A stretch of 64,000 bases of DNA from Pontibacter ramchanderi. GTDB taxonomy: Bacteria; Bacteroidota; Bacteroidia; Cytophagales; Hymenobacteraceae. Under the pieces are notes generated by a model that was not told the DNA's origin, searched no databases, and worked only from the letters and a program-made list of their open reading frames with translations. A program made the translations under genes and the position numbers. The DNA lies in NCBI RefSeq assembly GCF_002846395.1, contig NZ_PJMU01000003.1, forward strand, positions 558,001 through 622,000. Reading direction: 5' to 3'. Shown in pieces: positions 58,070-64,000 of the stretch (position 1 is its first letter; the number at the start of each line of letters is the position of its first letter).

Positions 58070-60598
58070 TTATTTTACTGTACTCTCCGCACTGCCCTGG
58101 CCACCGTGGCCGTTTCCGAGGGAGATGAGGTTAGTAAAAATGCGGTAGGCGCCAGGCACCCCGGCAGGCAGCTGCCTGAACCACGAATAGCCGGTATACA
58201 CAAAATGCCCTTTGCCATACCTGGCGATCAGCAAGCCACCGTCGCGGGCAGGTTCGCCCGGGTCGTTGCTCGATAGAATGGCCTCGAACTCGCTGCTCCA
58301 CTCACTTGGGAAGTATAAGCCGCGTTCCTGCACCCAGCCCTCAAAATCTTTTTTGGTGATCTTGTTCGGCGTGTTCAGCGCCTGGTGGCCCGGTTTCAGG
58401 AAACGCACGTCGGCATCCTCTACGGTTACCCGCTGGCTCGAAATTTTGAGAGGGTATGGGGCAATGTTGCTGGTCTTGAGGCTGTGGCCGGTGTTATACT
58501 GCACGATCACGGTGCCGCCCTGCTGCACATAGTTCAGCAGTCGGGGCTGGTAGAAATTCATGCGCTCCACCGTATTATAAGCCCTAACGCCCAGGATCAC
58601 CGCATCAAAGCGCTTCAGATTTTGGTCTGTCATGTCCTCGTCCTTCAGCAGGGTCACGTTATACCCGATCTGCTGCAGACTGGCAGGTATGTCGTCGCCG
58701 GCTCCCATCAGGTAGGCGATCTGTTCCCCGTTGCGCTTCAGGTCGAGCCTCACAGCTTTGGTTACGGCTTCCGGGAAGGTGGTTTGCGTTGGGATGTGGC
58801 TATACTGAATAAGGTTGAGTCCACGGGTATAGGCCTTGCCCTCCACTGTGGCCACGGCTTTTAACTCCACTTCCTGCTGACCTTTGGGCGGATGCACCAT
58901 AAAACGCACCAGCTGCTCTGCCCCATTCTGCTCCAGGTCGAAGGCTAGCTGCGCCGGTTCTGCCCGCCAGCCTTTGGGCAGCTGCAGGGCCACGTTGCCC
59001 TTTATACCTGCTTTACCCGCTTTCACGAGCACATGCACTGGCTTTGGTTCCTGTGAGGCAAACATCAGCACCTTTTCGGAGATGTTCACAAATACAGGTG
59101 GCGTGATGGCCAGCGGTCGGTATTGCTCGCCGTCCACGGGGTCGTTGCGCTTGTACACGACCGGTAAGGTATAGCTGAAAGCCTCACCCCCGATCAGCAG
59201 GTCGAATTTAACTTCTGCGGCAGGTGAATTCTCCGGTTTCCCGATCTCCCGCACATCTTCTACCCGGAAGAGACCCAGCGTACCCTCCTGGCGTAACCAG
59301 TACGGCTGAGAAAGTTGGGCTGTGGCCGGAATCTGTATTTTGAAAGGTATAAGGTGCCCCTCATTAGGTGCAAGCGTTTTATTCAGCACACTATCTTTAG
59401 AAGTAAAAGAAGGGCGCATGCTCACCAACTGCACAGGTATAGCGGAGCGGTTAATGGCTTCCAACTGCACGTTCAGGCGCTCACCCGGAGTCACGGCGTA
59501 GTCGGTGGCCACGGCCTCCAGGTATAGGCCCAGGCTGTGGTACACAACACGCTCCAACTCCTCTGTCTTGATTTGCTTCCAATAACTGTCGGGCAGTTTG
59601 GCTAGTTCTTTTCGGGCGGCCAGCAGCGTAGGCACCACCGCGGCCGGTTGCTCTGGTTTGAACTCCGCCACAGCCTGTTGCAGCAGGGCTGCCACTTTCT
59701 CGCTTCCCTTCACGCGGCTCCAGGTCGTGTTGATGCCCTCAAACAGTTCTTCCTTGGCCCGCTCCCCTTTTGTATGCTCCAAATACTCCATCGTAACACC
59801 GCGTGTACCCGTGGCTCCGAAGCCCTGGCTCTTGTGCATGCTGCGGCTCAAAGCGGCGATCTCGGGGTACGATTTGCCCAATAGCGGATTAAAACCGCCC
59901 ACCTCTACTTTCAGCAGTTGTGAACCGTAGTCCTCAAACTCCTTCTGGCTGCGGAAAGACCACACACCGGTGTTCCAGAGCACCCGTTTGGCCTGCCATA
60001 CCTGCACATGCTTCAGTTGCTCCGGAAAGCGCTTGGGGTCGGCGGCGGCCTCAAAGGCCTCGTTGGCCAGCATGGCCGAAGCCGTATGGTGACCGTGGGT
60101 TTCGGATGGTCGTGGCGAGAAGCGGGTGATGATCACATCGGGCTTGAACTTACGGATGGCCCACACCACATCATGCAGCACCTTTTCCTTGTCCCAGATA
60201 GCAAACGTCTCCTCTGGGTTTTTAGAGAAACCAAAGTCGTTGGCACGGGTAAAGAACTGCTTGCCACCGTCGGTGCGGCGGGCCTGCAGCAACTCCTGCG
60301 TTCGGATGATGCCCAGGCCTTCTCTTATTTCAGGACCGATCAGATTTTGCCCGCCGTCGCCCCGGGTAACCGAGAGGTAACCCGTGCTGTAAAGTTTTTC
60401 GTTGGCCAAGTAGGCGATAAAGCGGGTGTTCTCATCGTCGGGGTGCGCCGCCACATACAGGGCAGTACCCAGCACGTTCAGCTTTTTGATATCCTGCAGC
60501 AGTTCAGCGGCATGGGGTTTGGCGGGTGCCTGTGCCTGCAGCGGGTTGGTTAGCAACAGCGCGAACAAGGCAAATAAGAGCGAAGAACTTTTTTTCAT
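58070..60598 (-). CDS. Large secreted PIG-L-family deacetylase with C-terminal amidotransferase-like domain
   Basis: The 842-residue protein has a Sec signal (SSLLFALFALLLTNPLQAQA). The PIG-L domain fills residues about 35-290, with ALYVAAHPDDENTRFIAYLA (first zinc motif), RTDGGKQFF, IITRFSPRPSETHGHHTASA (second zinc motif, HGHH) and a long loop. Residues about 370-610 are beta-rich (NEW3/Ig-like, WRAEPAQLAFDLEQNGAEQL). The C-terminal domain (FDAVILGVRAYNTVERMNFY, QQGGTVIVQYNTG) resembles a ThuA-type glutamine-amidotransferase fold. It likely removes N-acyl groups from sugars in the periplasm. It is distinct from the small cytoplasmic PIG-L at 9,925. Confidence 0.87.
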   Translation of the reverse strand: MKKSSSLLFALFALLLTNPLQAQAPAKPHAAELLQDIKKLNVLGTALYVAAHPDDENTRFIAYLANEKLYSTGYLSVTRGDGGQNLIGPEIREGLGIIRTQELLQARRTDGGKQFFTRANDFGFSKNPEETFAIWDKEKVLHDVVWAIRKFKPDVIITRFSPRPSETHGHHTASAMLANEAFEAAADPKRFPEQLKHVQVWQAKRVLWNTGVWSFRSQKEFEDYGSQLLKVEVGGFNPLLGKSYPEIAALSRSMHKSQGFGATGTRGVTMEYLEHTKGERAKEELFEGINTTWSRVKGSEKVAALLQQAVAEFKPEQPAAVVPTLLAARKELAKLPDSYWKQIKTEELERVVYHSLGLYLEAVATDYAVTPGERLNVQLEAINRSAIPVQLVSMRPSFTSKDSVLNKTLAPNEGHLIPFKIQIPATAQLSQPYWLRQEGTLGLFRVEDVREIGKPENSPAAEVKFDLLIGGEAFSYTLPVVYKRNDPVDGEQYRPLAITPPVFVNISEKVLMFASQEPKPVHVLVKAGKAGIKGNVALQLPKGWRAEPAQLAFDLEQNGAEQLVRFMVHPPKGQQEVELKAVATVEGKAYTRGLNLIQYSHIPTQTTFPEAVTKAVRLDLKRNGEQIAYLMGAGDDIPASLQQIGYNVTLLKDEDMTDQNLKRFDAVILGVRAYNTVERMNFYQPRLLNYVQQGGTVIVQYNTGHSLKTSNIAPYPLKISSQRVTVEDADVRFLKPGHQALNTPNKITKKDFEGWVQERGLYFPSEWSSEFEAILSSNDPGEPARDGGLLIARYGKGHFVYTGYSWFRQLPAGVPGAYRIFTNLISLGNGHGGQGSAESTVK

Positions 60599-61009
60599 GT
60601 TTTAAGTTAAAGAAGCAACCGAGGTGAGCCAGCATCACCGTGCTGTAAATCTAAAAAATTTGTGCCAGCCTACCCAGTTTTGCCGGTTTTACAAGACAGA
60701 AAGTCACGATAACCCGACATATAACGATCGGCATTATTTTTTTGTATTTAAACCGGCTTACATTTCAATGGTTTTACGATATTAGATTTATACTTGTAAT
60801 ATGACTAGTCAGGACTAAACCAAGAAACACATAGGTTAAAGCAAAGTTTACAAAAAAATAATCAAATTATTAGCATTATATTTTAGCCTCGCTATATTTG
60901 TAAAAAAGTAGAAGAACAGCATACGCATCCTGCCCAAAGGCTTGTCAGTTTTACTGGATAGCCCCAACTATGAAACAATGTATTTGAAGGCTACAAACAA
61001 CTGACGTAT
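60599..61009 (+). promoter_or_regulatory. AT-rich intergenic region with possible promoter TATATTTG (60893-60900)
   Basis: This 411-base gene-free region is AT-rich and free of the G/C palindromes common elsewhere in the window. TATATTTG at 60893-60900 fits TAnnTTTG and would begin a leader of about 100 bases for the gene at 61,010. No clear -33 TTTG is present. Nothing else is recognised. Confidence 0.45.
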
Positions 61010-61693
61010 ATGGCAGAAAGCAGAATCGGGGACCAGGCTATCGAGTTTCTTGGGTCCTATTATGCCAAACATGAAAAAAAATCTGGATTGCTCCTGAACA
61101 GAAACGTGTCTACCCTCCAGGGCACCGTGGCTGACGCGCTTTTTGCCTACCAGAAACACGACAACTGCTTTTTTGCCGTTTCGCTCAACACGGCTGCCTC
61201 TACTAAGCTTGCACGCCTGCTGAGCTCCTATAAGAAAAGGGGACTGGGCAGAAGTCGCTATCTAACGGCCGCCTCTGTGCTGGGAACAGCGGCCTACCTT
61301 TGCTTCCTGACCGGCAACTGGCTGGCGCTTGCCATACTGCCCGCCGCTCTGGCCGCTTTGGTTTTCTTTGTTCACTCCCGCCTTTGCCAGCACTACATGC
61401 AGCAGCAGTTAAAAGAGGCGGTAGACCAACTCAAGCAACAGCCCGGCGACCACCAGTGGCTAGGAATACAGGTAAGCAGTCTGTGCTGGCGCGGCAATGC
61501 CATGGCTAACTACTTATCTAAAGTGTGCGAACGAAAAGGAATCGGCCTGCTCACAATCGGCAAACGCTCCCGTCTCACGCTCCGCCAGGAGCCGCGCCTG
61601 GCCACGTGCCGCCGCACTGATTTCCTCTCCTACTATACCCAGGGCGAGAGCATGCGACGCGAACTCTCCGATCAGTTCATGCGTGTGGCTTAA
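61010..61693 (+). CDS. Hypothetical protein with two central membrane helices
   Basis: The family of this 227-residue protein is not recognised. Residues 1-85 are soluble (SRIGDQAIEFLGSYYAKHEK opens it). Two hydrophobic segments follow (YLTAASVLGTAAYLCFLTG and LALAILPAALAALVFFV, residues about 85-125). A second soluble part has WLGIQVSSLCWRGNAMANYL, SKVCERKGIGLLTIGKRSRL and CRRTDFLSYYTQGES. The order resembles membrane-interrupted restriction-endonuclease-like domains, but I cannot identify catalytic residues, so this is only an impression. Long AT-rich upstream region; stands alone. Confidence 0.75.
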   Translation: MAESRIGDQAIEFLGSYYAKHEKKSGLLLNRNVSTLQGTVADALFAYQKHDNCFFAVSLNTAASTKLARLLSSYKKRGLGRSRYLTAASVLGTAAYLCFLTGNWLALAILPAALAALVFFVHSRLCQHYMQQQLKEAVDQLKQQPGDHQWLGIQVSSLCWRGNAMANYLSKVCERKGIGLLTIGKRSRLTLRQEPRLATCRRTDFLSYYTQGESMRRELSDQFMRVA

Positions 61694-61805
61694 GCCCCTA
61701 AATAAAATAGGCCTGGGCCATTACTTATCGTCTTCCTGCTGCGTACAAAGGTCAAAAACGCCCCTGTCTCTTTAATGGCAGCGGCTCACATACGCCTCCA
61801 AGCAC

Positions 61806-62177
61806 ATGAGAAGATACCTGCACCTACTCCCTTTAACAGCACTCCTGTTGGCCGGATGCCAGACACAGGACGGCTTTCATATCCCCAACACGCAGCCCGA
61901 TATGCGGGGCAACATCACTAACATCAAAAAGACCAATTCCAAGAAAAAGGAAGGTGTAGCCGTGGTACTGGTTGAATCAGTGGAAGGAATAAAGACTAAC
62001 CATACCCAGGCGACGCTTCGCATCGATGCCAAAACGTACATCGAGAACACCGAGGGTGCTACGCTTCGGTTAGAACATTTGCGCGAAGGACAGATGGTGG
62101 AAGCCTGGTTTGATGGGGAAGTGATGGAGTCGTTCCCGATACAGGCGCATGCCTCGGCCATCCGGGTGAGCAACTAA
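61806..62177 (+). CDS. Small lipoprotein, DUF3221-like
   Basis: The 123-residue protein has a lipoprotein signal (YLHLLPLTALLLAGC, Cys near 18). The mature part has PDMRGNITNIKKTNSKKKEG, VAVVLVESVEGI and LRLEHLREGQMVEAWFDGEV followed by MESFPIQAHA. The order of a short beta strand, a loop, and 'LREGQ-x-V-x-A-W-F-x-G-x-V-x-E-S-F-P' is what I associate with DUF3221-type OB-like lipoproteins. It would be anchored in the envelope. No function is known. The Rieske gene follows after nine bases, so they may share a transcript. Confidence 0.75.
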   Translation: MRRYLHLLPLTALLLAGCQTQDGFHIPNTQPDMRGNITNIKKTNSKKKEGVAVVLVESVEGIKTNHTQATLRIDAKTYIENTEGATLRLEHLREGQMVEAWFDGEVMESFPIQAHASAIRVSN

Positions 62178-62186
62178 CAGGCACTA

Positions 62187-62549
62187 ATGGAAAAGAAGCA
62201 AGCCCGCTATACCTGGCACAAGGTGTTTGAAAGCGAATCCGAAGCCCGTGAGCAGGTGCCCCTCCGGAAACTGAAGCAACTGGTGCTTGACGGCCGTACC
62301 GTGTGCATTGCCCATACCGCCAACGGTTTTTTCGCCCTCGACGACGGCTGCCCCCACCTCGGCTATTCCCTCAGCCGAGGCACAACAAATTATCTGGATG
62401 AAGTGATCTGCCCCTGGCACAGCTACAGGTATAGCATGAAAGATGGGCGTGAATGCGACTTCCGTACCCGGAAAGCGGTTTTACACCGAGTCGAAGTGAG
62501 AGCGGAAGGTGTGTTTGTGGGTATAGAGCAGACTGACGCCTCTTCCTGA
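62187..62549 (+). CDS. Rieske [2Fe-2S] ferredoxin-like protein
   Basis: The 120-residue protein has the Rieske cluster motifs CPHLGYSLSRG and CPWHSYRYSMKDG (C-x-H and C-x-x-H). HTANGFFALDDG leads to the first and ECDFRTRKAVLHRVEVRAEG follows the second. It belongs to the small soluble Rieske ferredoxins that act in dioxygenase systems or nitrite-reductase-like complexes. Here no partner reductase or oxygenase gene is adjacent, so its electron partner is unknown. There is no signal peptide. It lies nine bases after the lipoprotein gene. Confidence 0.9.
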   Translation: MEKKQARYTWHKVFESESEAREQVPLRKLKQLVLDGRTVCIAHTANGFFALDDGCPHLGYSLSRGTTNYLDEVICPWHSYRYSMKDGRECDFRTRKAVLHRVEVRAEGVFVGIEQTDASS

Positions 62550-62659
62550 AACGCCATCATTTACCCCGGTTTCGGAGCACTCTACTCAAAATAGGGCGCT
62601 TTGTGTGGGTGAAGCAATCAGATTGCTTACATTGGCAACCCAACCATGCATAGTAACTT

Positions 62660-63133
62660 ATGGTACCCCGAATTATTCTTCCGGAAAATGCACCGACGGC
62701 GAAAATAGAGCTGCGCCACCTGATGGGTGATGTCTACGTGACAATTCAGCGTAAGAAAGACTACATCGAGGCCAAATGGCAGGGCCACATAACGGCGGAC
62801 AACGTAGTTTGTGCAGCGCAGGCATACCTGGATCTGTTGAAAGAAGCTCCCTGCCCGAAGTTGCTCAATGACAAGACCGAAGTAACCGGCGACTGGCAGG
62901 ATGCCAACGACTGGCTCCAGTTTGAGTGGCTGCCGCAGGTGCTCAGATTGGGTTTGCGCTACTTGGCACACGTTTATTCCTTTAGCATGTTCAGTAAGCT
63001 TGCTGCCCGCGAATTGGAGGAGCGCATTACGCCCCAGCTTTCTATGAAAAACTTTTATGAACGGCGCCTGGCCGAAGAGTGGCTGCTGGCGCAGGATCCA
63101 TTGGCTGCCGGCCAGCGGGCTGCTACGGCTTAG
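62660..63133 (+). CDS. Hypothetical protein, STAS/SEC14-like fold suspected
   Basis: The 157-residue protein opens with the strand VYVTIQRKKDYIEAKWQGHI and continues with TADNVVCAAQAYLDLLKEAP and CPKLLNDKTEVTGDWQDAND. This matches the short STAS/SpoIIAA-like proteins I recall in Hymenobacteraceae, but I cannot confirm it. The centre (LPQVLRLGLRYLAHVYSF) and the end (RITPQLSMKNFYERRLAEEW) are helical. No signal peptide. It overlaps the convergent gene at 63,130 by four bases. Role unknown. Confidence 0.72.
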   Translation: MVPRIILPENAPTAKIELRHLMGDVYVTIQRKKDYIEAKWQGHITADNVVCAAQAYLDLLKEAPCPKLLNDKTEVTGDWQDANDWLQFEWLPQVLRLGLRYLAHVYSFSMFSKLAARELEERITPQLSMKNFYERRLAEEWLLAQDPLAAGQRAATA

Positions 63134-63333
63134 CGCACGTTAGCAGCTACCGCATCTGGCGCAACAGGAGTAATCAACACGGTATCGAGTAGCACGGTCA
63201 TCACTGGCTCTTCAACCTCCATGGCTACCTGGTTGGCGATAACGGCCTCACCTGATGGCGTTTGTTTAACAGTTGGCTGGAGTGCAAGACCGAAGCAAGA
63301 AACAGTGGCGGCGATTAAGAATAATACTTTCAT
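63130..63333 (-). CDS. Small secreted hypothetical protein
   Basis: The 67-residue product has a short Sec-type signal (KVLFLIAATVSCFGLA) and a hydrophobic/acidic mature part (AMEVEEPVMTVLLDTVLITP). A fitting minus-strand promoter (TAACTTTG at 63372-63379, with TTGC near 63,400) lies upstream, supporting that it is a real gene. Family not recognised. Confidence 0.6.
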   Translation of the reverse strand: MKVLFLIAATVSCFGLALQPTVKQTPSGEAVIANQVAMEVEEPVMTVLLDTVLITPVAPDAVAANVR

Positions 63334-63371
63334 GGCTTTAATATTTAGTGGTTATGAATTAATTACTGTGA

Positions 63372-63403
63372 CAAAGTTATTCTATAGTACTTTGTTATGC
63401 AAG
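63372..63403 (-). promoter_or_regulatory. Promoter of the small secreted protein gene
   Basis: On the minus strand CTTGC (about 63,400) and, about 20 bases on, TAACTTTG (63372-63379) fit the Bacteroidota promoter pattern, 38 bases before the ATG at 63333. Confidence 0.5.
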
Positions 63404-63578
63404 GTACTGTTGCTATAATCACTACTATTTTATACCAAGGGGCTAGAATTATCCGTGAAGCACCCTAAAAACCAGACTAACAGCCGCCTTATTCTAGAGC
63501 AAAAAAATGCCAATTATTACCGGGTATAGTTATATATAAATCAACTACTTCTGTCTTTATTCCAGATAATGCCTGCCC

Positions 63579-63612
63579 TTTGCCATTTCCCCGAGAATTA
63601 ACTTTAATTTTG
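63579..63612 (+). promoter_or_regulatory. Promoter of the APC permease gene
   Basis: TTTG at 63579-63582 and TAATTTTG at 63605-63612, with a 22-base gap, match TTTG-N19-22-TAnnTTTG. The permease ATG is 61 bases downstream of the -7 box. Confidence 0.65.
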
Positions 63613-63673
63613 CCCTTCAGCCTTAGCCACCCGACATGGCTTTTGGCTATTACCACAAGTAGAAACAGCTTTT

Positions 63674-64000
63674 ATGCAGCATATAGAAGAAGTAGAAAGC
63701 ATGCAGCAAACTGAAAAGGAAAGCGGCTTTAAGCGCGAGATCACGCTTTTCGACGCCATCATGATCGTGACCGGCGGTATGATCGGTTCAGGCATCTTTA
63801 TCGTAACGGCCGATATCTCCAGGGCGGTGGTGAGTCCGGGCAACATGCTGCTGGTGTGGGTCCTCTCTGGCTTCCTGACCATGGTGGGTGCCATCAGCTA
63901 TGGCGAGTTGTCGTCGATGTTCCCGAAAGTGGGCGGGCAGTATGTATACCTGAAGGAGGCCTATAACAAGATGGTGGCTTTCCTGTATGGCTGGACGCTT
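63674..64000 (+). CDS. APC-superfamily amino acid permease (cut by window edge)
   Basis: From ATG at 63674 the frame stays open to the end of the window (109 codons). After a short polar N-terminus (MQHIEEVESMQQTEKESGFK) it has REITLFDAIMIVTGGMIGSG, the conserved first helix of APC permeases with the G-x-G-S/T-G-I-F substrate-binding break (MIGSGIFIV). It continues with VLSGFLTMVGAISYGELSSM and FPKVGGQYVYLKEAY, the PxxGGxYxYL motif. It should be an inner-membrane importer or exchanger of amino acids. The substrate cannot be judged from this part. The antisense frame at 63,604-63,894 is only a shadow. Confidence 0.9.
   Translation, partial: MQHIEEVESMQQTEKESGFKREITLFDAIMIVTGGMIGSGIFIVTADISRAVVSPGNMLLVWVLSGFLTMVGAISYGELSSMFPKVGGQYVYLKEAYNKMVAFLYGWTL

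Noticed and set aside
63604..63894. Minus-strand frame of 96 codons
   Set aside because: It is antisense to the start of the APC permease, whose frame has clear motifs and a promoter.
24408..64000. AGGTATA as a promoter element
   Set aside because: It is frequent inside genes on both strands and does not match TAnnTTTG or TTTG boxes, so promoter function cannot explain it.

Overview
The window looks like a chromosomal segment of a member of the Bacteroidota, most like the Hymenobacteraceae (Pontibacter-like). The evidence is the gene families present (DUF2911, DUF6503-like and YceI proteins, M61 peptidase, Bacteroidota-type sodium:solute symporters, lipoboxes), promoter -7 boxes of the TAnnTTTG type, weak Shine-Dalgarno signals, and dispersed G/C-rich palindromes between genes. 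No rRNA, CRISPR array, phage or classical insertion sequence is visible. The genus is an inference from style, not a database match.

Positions 1-21,600 (minus strand) are one long surface-polysaccharide locus. It reads from an exporter (wza) and a tyrosine autokinase (wzc) through UDP-N-acetylhexosamine dehydrogenase and 4-epimerase genes to a nonulosonic (legionaminic-type) acid module: legB, legC, neuB/legI, neuC/legG, a sugar formyltransferase, a PIG-L deacetylase, a PtmE-like CBS/nucleotidyltransferase and a CMP-sugar synthetase. A Wzx flippase and transferase/decoration genes follow, and the last gene runs off the left edge. Most neighbours overlap by 1-8 bases or lie within a few bases of each other. 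The left 15 kb is clearly AT-rich, while wza/wzc are intermediate. At 21,780-24,245 lies an MBOAT O-acyltransferase with an SGNH-like partner; the change from AT-rich to GC-rich falls inside the MBOAT gene.

Positions 24.4-38 kb hold short housekeeping and accessory units: flavin reductase, lipoproteins, two YceI paralogues with a MarR regulator, a diheme cytochrome c, Ogt, an RDD protein, a histidine phosphatase, a large TPR metallopeptidase and a PAP2 phosphatase. They are separated by unusually repeat-rich intergenic DNA. A 517-bp unit at 33,301-33,817 has a DUF559 (Vsr-like nuclease) gene between 45-bp terminal inverted repeats whose arms are themselves hairpins; related palindromes occur elsewhere in the window.

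Positions 38.5-64 kb contain tRNA-Leu(CAG), a second PAP2, ThpR, a CinA-C amidohydrolase, methyltransferases, an M61 peptidase, an MBL-fold hydrolase, two sodium:solute symporters (one with a 49-residue membrane protein translated just upstream), an MsbA-like ABC exporter, a four-gene operon behind a TPP riboswitch (methyltransferase, PurM-fold protein, ThiE-like, Trm112-like), a large PIG-L protein, a Rieske protein and the start of an APC permease.

Two window-wide signals stand out. The heptamer AGGTATA/TATACCT is far more frequent than chance in both genes and spacers. A roughly 200-330-bp structured repeat occurs five times between genes.
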